NCBI RefSeq assembly: GCF_012222965.1
Contig: NZ_CP038241.1
Location: forward strand, 558,001-622,000
Direction of reading: 5' to 3'
Length of the DNA: 64,000 nt
From: Allofrancisella inopinata
GTDB taxonomy: Bacteria > Pseudomonadota > Gammaproteobacteria > Francisellales > Francisellaceae
Position 1 is the first letter of the stretch, and every line of letters begins with the position of its first letter. Positions 1 to 9,576 of this stretch are shown here, piece by piece. A model generated the notes under the pieces. The model was not told the origin of the DNA. It did not search any database and was given only the letters and a program-made list of their open reading frames with translations. The position numbers were made by a program, and so were the translations under genes.

Positions 1-1
1 A

Positions 2-1540
2 CTAGACGAGCTTGAGGCGGTTGCAAGTATGGGTTTTCGGGGTGAAGCTTTGGCAAGTATAGCATCAGTCTCAAAATTAAAAATAATTTCTAAGCATATA
101 CACGCACAAGATGCTTGGCAGATTAATAACTACTCTAACGAAGTCGTACCAGCAGCGCATGTCACAGGAACAACTATAGAAGTTAGTGAATTATTTTATA
201 ATACACCAGCACGCCGTAAATTTTTAAAAAAAGATAATACAGAGTTTTTACACATCTATGATTTACTAAAAAAATATATGTTATGTTATTTTGGTGTATC
301 CTTCAAATTTATCCATAATGGCAAAGAAATAAAAAACCTAATAGCGGCTGAAGATATTCAACTTAAATATAATCGTGTACTTGATTTATACAGTCAAGAG
401 TTTATTGAGAATGCTATTTATATTGATGAAAATGTAGGAGATGCACACTTATGGGGATGGGTAGCAAGTCCTCGTTATAATCGAGCTAGAGCTGATATGC
501 AGAGTTTTTATCTTAATGGACGTATTATCAAGGATAAGATTGTAAGCCATGCAGTAAAAACCGCATATAAGGATGTAATGTATGGTAATAGGTATCCAGC
601 ATTTTTGCTTTATTTAGATATGGATTATAAAGAGGTTGATGTTAATGTTCATCCTGCTAAGAGTGAAGTCAGGTTTAGGAATCAGCGATTTATTTATGAC
701 TTTCTCTTTGGCAAAATTAACAAAGCTATAACTACTAGTGCAGATGTACAGACTACTAATGACGATTTAAATTATAAGTTGCAGCAAAAAAAAGTATCAG
801 TAAATAACCCCCTTAATATTGGGAATATGAGTTTGGATATCTCTGTAATTGAAGATACGCAACCAACATCTGAAGTATTTGAATATGCGGTAACTGAGAA
901 TAATAATAACGACAATAGTAAAAATGAACTTCATATTAACCAGCCTAAGAGAGAAGGTGGGTTAGGTCAAGCGATTTGTCAGATTCATGGTATATATATA
1001 CTCTCACAAGTTGATGATGGGGTTGTGCTTGTAGACATGCATGCAGCACATGAAAGAATACTCTATGAGGAAATGAAAAAAACTTGGCATGCAGATGCTG
1101 ATAAATTTAAACAGAATTTGCTAATGCCTCTAACTTGTCAGTTATCTAGTAATATAGTTGCCACTATTGATGAAAATATACAAGTTTTTGAAAAGCTAGG
1201 TTTCGAAATTTCGCTAGTAGCAGATGACGCTGTATTAGTAAGAGCTGTTCCTATATATGTTAAAAGTAAAGATATTCATGATTTAATTTCTAACGTTGCT
1301 ACGGAGCTTACATCTTCTGGTAAAACAAAAAGTGTTGAATTTTATCTAAATCATATTCTTGCAACAGTGTCATGCCATGCTGCTGTCAGAGCAAATGATA
1401 AAATTAGTATCCAAGAGATGAACCATCTTTTACGACAAATGGAAACAGTCGAGAACTCAGGACAATGTAATCATGGTCGACCAACTTGGGTGAAATTGAA
1501 TTTTGCTCAGTTGGATGGTTTCTTTTTGAGAGGGAGGTAA
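2..1540 (+). CDS. mutL: DNA mismatch repair protein MutL, 5'-truncated by the window edge
   Basis: MutL links MutS mismatch recognition to strand incision. The frame is open from base 2 and runs through the GHKL ATPase motif GFRGEAL near base 30, so roughly the first 90-100 residues lie outside the window and the ATG at 29 is internal. Visible next are the DVNVHPAKSEVRF segment that closes the ATPase/transducer half, a low-complexity Asn-rich linker, and a C-terminal dimerisation domain starting at GGLGQAICQIHGIYIL and ending with CNHGRPTW, which matches the CPHGRP motif of the family. The gene ends with TAA at 1538-1540 and converges on trxB. About 512 residues are visible, consistent with a full protein near 600. 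Confidence 0.97.
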   Translation, partial: LDELEAVASMGFRGEALASIASVSKLKIISKHIHAQDAWQINNYSNEVVPAAHVTGTTIEVSELFYNTPARRKFLKKDNTEFLHIYDLLKKYMLCYFGVSFKFIHNGKEIKNLIAAEDIQLKYNRVLDLYSQEFIENAIYIDENVGDAHLWGWVASPRYNRARADMQSFYLNGRIIKDKIVSHAVKTAYKDVMYGNRYPAFLLYLDMDYKEVDVNVHPAKSEVRFRNQRFIYDFLFGKINKAITTSADVQTTNDDLNYKLQQKKVSVNNPLNIGNMSLDISVIEDTQPTSEVFEYAVTENNNNDNSKNELHINQPKREGGLGQAICQIHGIYILSQVDDGVVLVDMHAAHERILYEEMKKTWHADADKFKQNLLMPLTCQLSSNIVATIDENIQVFEKLGFEISLVADDAVLVRAVPIYVKSKDIHDLISNVATELTSSGKTKSVEFYLNHILATVSCHAAVRANDKISIQEMNHLLRQMETVENSGQCNHGRPTWVKLNFAQLDGFFLRGR

Positions 1541-1598
1541 ACTTAAAGTTATCCTGAACTTGTTTGACGGATCTCCTAAATATGGGCAAGGCGGTGAG

Positions 1599-1620
1599 AT
1601 TCCGGATCGGTGTCCGGAAT
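1599..1620. repeat. REP-like perfect inverted repeat between convergent mutL and trxB
   Basis: ATTCCGGA at 1599-1606 is followed by a 6-nt loop and TCCGGAAT at 1613-1620. The GC-rich 8-bp stem stands out in AT-rich DNA. There is no adjacent T tract, so it is not a classical intrinsic terminator, although it lies in the only gap between two convergent genes and could stop or protect both transcripts. It looks like a dispersed palindromic element. Confidence 0.55.
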
Positions 1621-1630
1621 GACTGGACAT

Positions 1631-1643
1631 TTGGAATTGGTAT
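1631..1643. repeat. Solo copy of a MITE terminal repeat
   Basis: The 13 bases TTGGAATTGGTAT are identical to the right terminal repeat of the small inverted-repeat element at 13062-13158 (bases 13146-13158). No partner repeat is visible nearby, so this would be a decayed or solo end. The match is short and could be chance. Confidence 0.3.
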
Positions 1644-1706
1644 TATGTAGTGAAAGAACAATACGCAGTCTTTTTTCAAGCACTCTAGGTAAAATGAAGT
1701 TTAAGA

Positions 1707-2708
<1,002 letters not shown>

Positions 2709-2853
2709 TTATATGGTACTGAATTTATAAAAATGTATTTGTTATAAAGTCATGATAAAGTCACTAGTTCGAGTCATAATTATAAAATTAAACACCAATA
2801 TATTTTTTTAAGTTTTATTTATATTAAAATAACAATAAAAATTATTTAAAAAT

Positions 2854-4626
2854 ATGTTTTACTACGAAGGTTTAATCAAAAATATAAAAGATATATCTGA
2901 TAACTGCAACTGGGGAGATTATTATAGTCTTTTATGTTTACCATCAGGATTATGTTTTGGTCTTGCTGCCATGTGGGGTCAGGCTTGCTTAATAGGAGAT
3001 ACTAAAACTTTTTATGCAAGGCTTGGATTACTTACTAAAGACTATTCTAATGCTCATCAGAAGCTTAGTGATATAATAAAAGGGCATATTGCTTTACAGC
3101 AAAAAGCAACTTCTTATATAAAAAAAGATTTAGCTGAATATACGGTCCTTTATAGACGCGCCCTTTATGATCATGATTTGGTAATATCCATAAGAGCTTT
3201 TTTAGATGGGTTATTAGCCTATCACCGTCCTTATAACACCTTCTTTGAGGGGCCTGAATATAATAACATAAAATCCCAAAGTGTACTTAAAATATCTCCA
3301 TGGATAGTAAATCAGGGATTGTCGCATCGTAGTGCTTATGGATGGGCTTTGGGTTCTACTGGAGACTCTCCACTACTAGAAATATATAATGAGCCATTTT
3401 ATGGTAGTATGTCAGAGTATGCAGAGATTTTAAAATCTTTAATTACGAAGTGTGTAGTATCTAAGTACCAGTTTTACATTCTTCTAGGAAGTGTTAATCA
3501 CGCTATAGCAATAAGTTTCGAAAATGGTTACTTACTATTATATGATGCTAATAATATGCATAATAACCAGGTTGAAGCTAGTAAGTTTACAGCTAACTCT
3601 TATGGTTACGTGCTACTATCTGATAAAGTGTTTAAACAATTTAAATTTAATAAAGACATTTCAAATTCATTAGCTTTAAACCTATCAGTTTATGTACATC
3701 CAAAATACCATCTTACTAAATCTGGCATCTATGAAAATAGTGCTAGTGCGCTGAATTTCATAAATGTAAAAGAAGAAATTATTAGATTGTTTAAAACATA
3801 TATAAGGGTAAATAGTCATATATTTAATGCATATGATTATGATAAAGTGTTTAATACTCTAAAAATGATAAATTGCTATGAAAATTTAGAGGTTATGCTT
3901 TCATATATTGGCAAAGAACTAACTTTAATAACGAGTGTTGAAAATTTATTACCAGCGCGTAAAAGCTATAAAGAAAGTGAGATGACAAAATTAGCTGATA
4001 GAAATAACTATACTAGCATAATGAAGAAAATATTTGTAATAATTAGAAAAAGTTTAAAAAAAAATCTTGGGTTTGAAACTTATAGGAAAGACTTGGTTAA
4101 CAAAGTTATAAAGCAAATCTACCCTAGCGGTCGTGATTTATTTTGTATTGCTTGTCAAAATGGCCATACAGATATAGTTAAGTTATTTTTAGACCAGGGG
4201 TTTAATATAAATATTACTAAGTATAGTGAACTAACTCCTTTATACATTGCTTGTCAAAATGGCTATACAGATATAGTCAGATTATTACTAAGCCATAAGA
4301 GCGTTGACCCAAATTTTTCTAAAAGTGATGAATCTACACCTTTATATATTGCATGCAAGAATGGTTATACAGATATAGTCAGATTATTACTGAGTCATAA
4401 GAGTATTAACCTAAACATTATTGAAAATAATGGGTGCACTCCTTTACACATTGCATGCCAAAAAGGGCATAAAGACATAGTTGAGTTACTGCTAGAAAAG
4501 GGTGCTAATCTAGATGTTGTCACTAAAGATAACATTAGCCCACTTGATGTTGCTAGTAACGTGGGTCATAAAGACATAGCCCTATTGCTAAGAATGTGGA
4601 AGATGTACTATACTAGTGATGTATAA
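2854..4626 (+). CDS. Ankyrin-repeat protein with N-terminal papain-like (YopT/C58-type) cysteine protease signature; putative host-directed effector
   Basis: 590 residues. The N-terminal half carries GLCFGLAAMW with Cys34, then GSVNHAIAI with His216, then YLLLYDANN with Asp231. This order, and the context around each residue, match the C-H-D triad layout of clan CA proteases of the YopT/AvrPphB (C58) type. Residues from about 428 to 585 form five ankyrin repeats, with recurring units such as PLYIACQNGYTDIVRLLLS. There is no N-terminal Sec signal or membrane segment. Ankyrin repeats bind proteins and are common in effectors of intracellular bacteria. Protease function is inferred from motifs only, and an inactive papain-like fold is possible. 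The gene stands alone, divergent from trxB and converging on a RING gene 13 bp downstream. Confidence 0.75.
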   Translation: MFYYEGLIKNIKDISDNCNWGDYYSLLCLPSGLCFGLAAMWGQACLIGDTKTFYARLGLLTKDYSNAHQKLSDIIKGHIALQQKATSYIKKDLAEYTVLYRRALYDHDLVISIRAFLDGLLAYHRPYNTFFEGPEYNNIKSQSVLKISPWIVNQGLSHRSAYGWALGSTGDSPLLEIYNEPFYGSMSEYAEILKSLITKCVVSKYQFYILLGSVNHAIAISFENGYLLLYDANNMHNNQVEASKFTANSYGYVLLSDKVFKQFKFNKDISNSLALNLSVYVHPKYHLTKSGIYENSASALNFINVKEEIIRLFKTYIRVNSHIFNAYDYDKVFNTLKMINCYENLEVMLSYIGKELTLITSVENLLPARKSYKESEMTKLADRNNYTSIMKKIFVIIRKSLKKNLGFETYRKDLVNKVIKQIYPSGRDLFCIACQNGHTDIVKLFLDQGFNINITKYSELTPLYIACQNGYTDIVRLLLSHKSVDPNFSKSDESTPLYIACKNGYTDIVRLLLSHKSINLNIIENNGCTPLHIACQKGHKDIVELLLEKGANLDVVTKDNISPLDVASNVGHKDIALLLRMWKMYYTSDV

Positions 4627-4639
4627 TGGATATATTGAG

Positions 4640-5710
4640 TTATTTAATTACAACACGCACTATAGGAATATTATTATGGCTTAGCGCCTTATTCCATGCT
4701 ACATAATCTTCGTATCCGTCTGTAACGATAATAATGAAATCTACTTCTGGAGACTCTGGTTGAATTCCAGTATGTGTTAAGTCTGCCAGATCAGGATTTG
4801 TTGTTACAAACAAATCACTTTTCGCAAAGCTTACTTGCTTAGTATTATCTAGATAAGTACTAAAGCATTTGTTCCAGAATATTTTGAGGTTTGTTTTTTT
4901 TCCAAATACTTTGGCATGTAGTTTGCCCTTAAACATTTCTTTTTTATAAAATCGAGAGTTAATACACATTGCTCCAAGTATATCCTCTAATCCTCTAGTA
5001 AGTAAGTACTCGCGTTTATCACGTACTTCTAGTGTTCCGGCAGTATAGTCATCATAATCATTCAGATAAAGACTTATAGGCTTCATTTTGCTAAAACTGT
5101 TTAATATAAATGATGTATATGAATGATCTTTTCTAGGGTAATCTCTTATCTCTTTGCAAATCAAAGAAAACAATTCTTTAGGATCAATGCCACTCCAAGT
5201 GGAAACTATATGATTAAGATTCTCGACCCTATTTGCCCCTTTCTTAGTGCAATGCCAAAAGTAATTTAAACCCCTATTTTTACGCCATTCTAAGTAATTC
5301 CAGGAAGCTTCACTAATAGCTAGTTTTATTTTGCTTACTGTGAACGTTCCACTCACATTTGTTTGAGGTTCTTCGAGTAGATCAAAATAGCCAGGAATAA
5401 CTTCGTCTATAATAGATTTAAACCATACTTTCCGCGCATCTGGAGCCATGTAGCCACCGGGAAGTTTGACATCATGATAGTATTTGATCAATGGTGAGGT
5501 GCAAGGTGCTCTGCAAAGTGGACAAGTAGAATTATCAAATACCCATTTTTCTATGCATGCTATATGTAATAAACGTTTACAACATGTAGTTTCACATGCT
5601 CTAGAGTCTTTTTTACTTTTGTCATGGTATATGAGATCTTGACAAATACAACATTCTTCATCTTTATGAGCCAAGAGTTCGCTATAGCTTAGTGTTTTAT
5701 ATTCATTCAT
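4640..5710 (-). CDS. RING-finger protein, paralogue 1 (putative E3 ubiquitin ligase-like effector)
   Basis: 356 residues. The N-terminus holds a cross-brace zinc finger of RING type: Cys20-x2-Cys23, Cys43 or Cys44, His49-x2-Cys52, and Cys63-Pro-Leu-Cys66. Trp56 and Pro64 sit where RINGs contact E2 enzymes. Compared with its paralogue at 6883-8004 the third and fourth ligands are altered: TTCCKRLLH replaces TTCGHFYH, so one zinc site may be degenerate. The remaining 290 residues resemble no family I recognise but are shared with the paralogue (RKVWF, GTFTV, NYL-WRK, CKEI, HSYT-FILN, and a C-terminal FIIIV...NNIPIV segment). RING E3 ligases are eukaryotic and rare in bacteria, where they are usually translocated effectors. 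A ribosome-binding AAGGA lies upstream of the ATG, as in the paralogue. Confidence 0.8.
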   Translation of the reverse strand: MNEYKTLSYSELLAHKDEECCICQDLIYHDKSKKDSRACETTCCKRLLHIACIEKWVFDNSTCPLCRAPCTSPLIKYYHDVKLPGGYMAPDARKVWFKSIIDEVIPGYFDLLEEPQTNVSGTFTVSKIKLAISEASWNYLEWRKNRGLNYFWHCTKKGANRVENLNHIVSTWSGIDPKELFSLICKEIRDYPRKDHSYTSFILNSFSKMKPISLYLNDYDDYTAGTLEVRDKREYLLTRGLEDILGAMCINSRFYKKEMFKGKLHAKVFGKKTNLKIFWNKCFSTYLDNTKQVSFAKSDLFVTTNPDLADLTHTGIQPESPEVDFIIIVTDGYEDYVAWNKALSHNNIPIVRVVIK

Positions 5711-5920
5711 TTTGTTTAATCCTTATGTTGAAAGAGACTATTTTTGTAAATAAATTCAGTAAATATGGCAAAATCTATTATAATCTATTCAAAACATATA
5801 ATTAAAATATTATACACGTAAGCTAAAAATTTTAAATAAAATTTATTTAAAACAAAATAAATTTTAAATACTTAAGAAATATAAGAGGTTTTGAAGGTAA
5901 TTAAATTGCAAATGTAAAAG

Positions 5921-6637
5921 CTATAGCATAGATTTGATTAGTTTAATTTCATTTTCTTGACTAATTTTAATCTCTAAAGCTGACTGAGGAAAAACACTAA
6001 AGTCAGCAGTTCTTAATATTTTTTTGGAAGCAGAGCAGTGGATATTTGTTACTTTTGTGGTATCTAAAATTTCTTTTATATTATTTGAGTTAATACCACC
6101 CCCAGGCATTATTTGTATTTGGCAGCCAAACTCTTGTTGTAGAGATTTTATAGTTTGTAATCCTTTTATTACACTTGTAGCTGCTCCAGAGGTTAAAACT
6201 CTATCAAAACCAATATCAATGATCTCTTTTATACTAGTGTGTATGTCAGCTGTTAAATCTATAGCTCTATGAAAAGTTAGTTTTTTATTGGCTTGCTTTG
6301 TAAGTTTAATAAATGGTTCTAAGAACTCTTTATCGATTTTATTTTCTTTTGTTAAGGCTCCAATCACAATCCCATTTACATCTAGTTCAAGCATCATTTG
6401 CAAATCATCAAGCATAATCTGTTGATCAGTTTCATCATAATAAAAATCACCAGCTCGATGACGAATCATAGCTTGCAATGAGCCTGTGAAATTATCTTTA
6501 GCAAATTTTACTAAGCTAGGTGAGGGCGTAAGCCCTTCAACTCCAAGGGCAGAGCAAAGCTCTAGCCTATCAGCTTTAGCCCTTTGAGCATGTATAATTG
6601 ACTGGTGGTTATCAATACATATTTCTAAAGTAATCAT
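5921..6637 (-). CDS. cutC: CutC family protein (copper homeostasis protein CutC)
   Basis: A cytoplasmic TIM-barrel protein historically linked to copper tolerance; its biochemical role is unsettled. The family signature is clear: MITLEICIDN at the start, ADRLELCSALGVEGLTPS, and the late MPGGGIN motif. I take the ATG at 6635-6637 because CutC proteins begin M-x-LEIC. An in-frame ATG eight codons upstream (6661) is also possible, and AAGGA lies 13 nt before the chosen start. The gene lies between the two RING paralogues on the same strand, but gaps of about 210 bp on each side argue against one tight operon. Confidence 0.9.
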   Translation of the reverse strand: MITLEICIDNHQSIIHAQRAKADRLELCSALGVEGLTPSPSLVKFAKDNFTGSLQAMIRHRAGDFYYDETDQQIMLDDLQMMLELDVNGIVIGALTKENKIDKEFLEPFIKLTKQANKKLTFHRAIDLTADIHTSIKEIIDIGFDRVLTSGAATSVIKGLQTIKSLQQEFGCQIQIMPGGGINSNNIKEILDTTKVTNIHCSASKKILRTADFSVFPQSALEIKISQENEIKLIKSML

Positions 6638-6763
6638 AGTTATACTAAAATCCTTCATCATTTAATTTTACTAACATAAATCTTATGCAATTATTATATC
6701 CAACTTACTCAAAAACGAAGATACCATATTTCATCTGGCATTTGTAAATTAAGTTACTAATAA

Positions 6764-6877
6764 TGTAGAGAACTTTATTATCAGGTTCCAGTTGAGTTAG
6801 CTATTAAAGCTGATCATAAAAATATAGTTATGTTGTACAAGTGTGAAAAATGTACTACCGTTAATAGCAGTGAATAG
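6764..6877 (+). pseudogene. Ankyrin-repeat-like coding remnant
   Basis: In the 245-bp gap between cutC and the second RING gene, a short frame bounded by stops (TAA at 6761-6763, TAG at 6875-6877) encodes VPVELAIKADHKNIVMLY, which matches the ankyrin consensus TPL-x-AA-x-x-GH-x-x-IV-x-LL. No start with a ribosome site is seen. The best reading is the relic of an ankyrin-repeat gene like the one at 2854-4626. The evidence is a single repeat-length match. Confidence 0.4.
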
Positions 6878-6882
6878 TATAG

Positions 6883-8004
6883 TTATTGAACTTTGACAAG
6901 TACTATAGGGATATTATTTAAGTTACCTATTTTTTCATATAATCTATAATAATCATCATAGCTATTTGCAACAATGATAAGGAAATTTACTTGTGGTTCT
7001 ATCGATATTCGTTCATCTATTAAACATCTTAATTTTTCTCCTATTACATGGAAGTGAAAAAAATTATTTCTATTGCTTAAAGATATATTCTGATGATATT
7101 CGGAATATACTGGAGATTCAGGAAAGCATTTTTTCCAAAAACTAGAAAGGTTTATTTCTTCTCCAACTATTTTAGCCCTTAGCTGACCGCTTTTTTTTAT
7201 TTTTCTTCCATTCATTTTTAATCTAAGTATGAATTCTAATTTGGAACTAAGTAAATTTTTACGTTCTTCCGAGACATTTGGTTCTTGAGAGAAGTAGTTG
7301 ACAGAATTCATATGCTTTCCTATTGATTTAAAATCCCTTTTGAAAGCATTTAATATAAATGTTGTATATGAGTGTTCGCTGCATGGAAAATACTTTATTT
7401 CTTTACAAATGTATTTGAACAAACTAATTGCATCATGAAGGTCATGATCGTTGTTGTTACCCCAGGCTTGAACCTTATTATTAAGATTATTTGCTCTATT
7501 TATTCCCTTATCGCCCCAGTGATTAAATAAATGATTAATATTTCTTACTCTAAATATTCCTTTGCGCCATGTTAAGTAGTTCTGTGTAGCATTGTTGATT
7601 ACTATTTTTAGGTTAGCTACAGTAAACGTTCCGAATTCTTTTCCGATTTCTGGTTCGTCATCTGTGATAATGTGATCAAGCTCAATTGCTCTAATTAAGT
7701 CTCTAAACCATACCTTTCGAGAATTTTGATCCATAGGGTTTACTGGCAGCTCAACCTCATAATCCCATTTAAGTAATTCTTTTTTACAGAGAGGACACGT
7801 GTGATTACTCTTCAACCATTGTTCAATACAATTCTTATGGTAAAAGTGACCGCATGTAGTAATACATATTTTTGAATTATTAAATTCTGAAAACGTAAAG
7901 TTATCTAGGCAGATGGAGCAAGAGGTTTTATCATTATCATTACCGGAAAGTTTTAAGTTTTGTGGAGGGGTTTGCGAGTTATTTAAGGTTACGTAGCTAA
8001 GCAT
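6883..8004 (-). CDS. RING-H2 finger protein, paralogue 2 (putative E3 ubiquitin ligase-like effector)
   Basis: 373 residues with a complete RING-H2 consensus at the N-terminus: Cys29-x2-Cys32, Cys51-x-His53-x2-His56-x2-Cys59, and Cys70-x2-Cys73. Ile31 after the first Cys, Trp63 and Pro71 are the usual E2-contact positions. The remaining 300 residues align with the protein at 4640-5710 over their whole length (RKVWF, GTFTVANLK, NYLTWRKG, YICKEI, HSYTTFILNAF, and a C-terminal LIIVA...NNIPIV segment), so the two are duplicates that kept one architecture. No signal peptide or membrane segment is seen. In eukaryotes a RING-H2 recruits E2-ubiquitin. That this protein does so in a host cell is inference. 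The leader AAGGA before the ATG resembles that of paralogue 1. Confidence 0.87.
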   Translation of the reverse strand: MLSYVTLNNSQTPPQNLKLSGNDNDKTSCSICLDNFTFSEFNNSKICITTCGHFYHKNCIEQWLKSNHTCPLCKKELLKWDYEVELPVNPMDQNSRKVWFRDLIRAIELDHIITDDEPEIGKEFGTFTVANLKIVINNATQNYLTWRKGIFRVRNINHLFNHWGDKGINRANNLNNKVQAWGNNNDHDLHDAISLFKYICKEIKYFPCSEHSYTTFILNAFKRDFKSIGKHMNSVNYFSQEPNVSEERKNLLSSKLEFILRLKMNGRKIKKSGQLRAKIVGEEINLSSFWKKCFPESPVYSEYHQNISLSNRNNFFHFHVIGEKLRCLIDERISIEPQVNFLIIVANSYDDYYRLYEKIGNLNNIPIVLVKVQ

Positions 8005-8445
8005 TTTTAAAGTCCTTATAATTGTTGCAAAATATTACTTCCATAAAAAATTTTTTAAATACACAAGCAGAATATTAAAAGAGACAATATGGGTATTAAT
8101 TAATAACTATAATTAAATTATATTATATTTTAGTATATAAAAAAATAAAATTTTACAAGTATTTGTTTTGCTTAGGATAATTACAATATAGAAATGTTTT
8201 ATCCTTAGTATAACAAACATACTTGATCTCCTTGTTGCCATAAATTAGCTGTTCTGCTGCTAAGTTTATTAATACTAATCATTTCTATTTTATTAATAAC
8301 TAAATAAATTGCCATATTGCATCCTAAGCTTAAAATTTAGCTAAAATTTGTTGAAATTAAAAAATTTTAGATAAAATATTTTATTGTGAATATTAATAAA
8401 AAATACAAATATTTTATTTTAAATTATTATTGCATGGAGGTAATT
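8005..8445. other. AT-rich intergenic region between RING gene and lipoprotein gene
   Basis: A 441-bp divergent gap that must hold the promoters of both flanking genes. The only structure I can point to is an imperfect hairpin made by CTTAGGATAA near 8173 and TTATCCTTAG near 8200. No further gene, RNA or IS end is recognisable. Confidence 0.5.
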
Positions 8446-9474
8446 ATGAATAAGAAATTAATAAAGGTGGTAGCTCTACTAGCATCGACTTCATTATTAA
8501 GTAGTTGTGGCTCATCAGAAAAAGTAAAAGAGTATCAGATAGTTACCGACTGTAGTAGCGTAGTATGTAGCGTGGTAGTGGATGATGTTGATTTACTTAG
8601 ATATACAAATGTGCTAGGTAAACACGTTGACCAAGTATTAAAATCAGAGCCTGTAGGAGCTGCTGAAGGTACACAGTTTGATGTCACATGGAATATATCA
8701 GGAGGAGATTATGCCTCAGCTCAGCAAATGTTAGATGCAGGGTTAACAGCATGTGAAAATGATGTGTGTTTAGATACAGCAAACCCTACAGGATATGTAT
8801 TTGATTCTGTGGGATCAAAAGAAATAAGTGTTTCTGGGAGCATAGTTAATCCCGATGGTACTACTCAAGAGATAAGCCTTACAAAGACTTTTACAGTTGA
8901 GTATGGAGCTCCTAAGATAGTCTCTGAAGTAATCTCTGGATTAAATTACCGTTTTACGGCTGACATAACAGATACTGGAATACCAGATAATGCAACCTTT
9001 ACTTGGAAAGTAAATGGTACAGAAATTGGTACAGGCCAAGAGATAAATTATTTTTTCCCAGTAGCAAATGCAACTTACACAGTAACCTTGGAAGTATCTT
9101 TAGATGGTAAGGTGATAGCAACATCTACAGAGGATGTAACAACAGGTAACGCTATATCTGTTTTATATGAAGTTCCAAAAGGAACCACAAAAACAGCAGA
9201 GGAAATAGCGGCATCATTCGTGGGTTACAGTGGTGATAAAAAAAATGTAGCAACGGTAGCTGCAGAAGGTGGTAAGCTAAGATTTACTTGTGAAACAGGT
9301 TACCATGTTACTCAAGAAATGGTTGATCTTGCACCAGATCGGGTAGTTCGTATTTCTGGAGTAACTGGAAGCAATGGAACTGTAATGTATGGTAGTAGCT
9401 GGAGTAGTGGTGATACTTATGCGGCAATGAATAATGCTTATAACAGTACAGGGGTTGGCTGTATTGCAGATTAG
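8446..9474 (+). CDS. Putative surface lipoprotein with Ig/PKD-like beta domain
   Basis: 342 residues from the ATG at 8446, which is preceded by a strong GGAGG at 8436-8440. An in-frame alternative at 8386 would place 20 odd residues before the signal peptide. The N-terminus MNKKLIKVVALLASTSLLSSCG is a lipoprotein signal with lipobox LSSC, so the mature protein is expected to be lipid-anchored at the envelope. The central part (TFTWKVNGTEIGTGQEINYFF and the following Val/Thr-rich strands) resembles PKD or Ig-like beta-sandwich repeats. Cysteines are paired along the chain, consistent with periplasmic or surface disulfides. I recognise no enzyme motif and function is unknown. Confidence 0.8.
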   Translation: MNKKLIKVVALLASTSLLSSCGSSEKVKEYQIVTDCSSVVCSVVVDDVDLLRYTNVLGKHVDQVLKSEPVGAAEGTQFDVTWNISGGDYASAQQMLDAGLTACENDVCLDTANPTGYVFDSVGSKEISVSGSIVNPDGTTQEISLTKTFTVEYGAPKIVSEVISGLNYRFTADITDTGIPDNATFTWKVNGTEIGTGQEINYFFPVANATYTVTLEVSLDGKVIATSTEDVTTGNAISVLYEVPKGTTKTAEEIAASFVGYSGDKKNVATVAAEGGKLRFTCETGYHVTQEMVDLAPDRVVRISGVTGSNGTVMYGSSWSSGDTYAAMNNAYNSTGVGCIAD

Positions 9475-9494
9475 TTTTAAGAAAAATATGCAGC

Positions 9495-9527
9495 AGCTTT
9501 TTGCCGTTCTCAGCAGGAAACCTTGTG
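9495..9527 (-). pseudogene. Short sequence resembling the 3' end of sucD
   Basis: These 33 bases match 10734-10766 inside the 3' end of sucD at 28 of 33 positions. Read on the minus strand they encode TRFPAENGKKL against [11 protein letters not shown] in SucD. The fragment lies on the other side of the intervening permease gene. It may be a decayed partial duplication of the sucD end. The match is too short to exclude chance. Confidence 0.3.
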
Positions 9528-9576
9528 CAAGCTGTTTGGTAGTTATTTACATATATTTCTTTTATTAAACCTTTAT

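Noticed and set aside
5760-5880. AT-rich inverted repeats upstream of RING paralogue 1
   Set aside because: The runs of A and T are expected by chance at this base composition.
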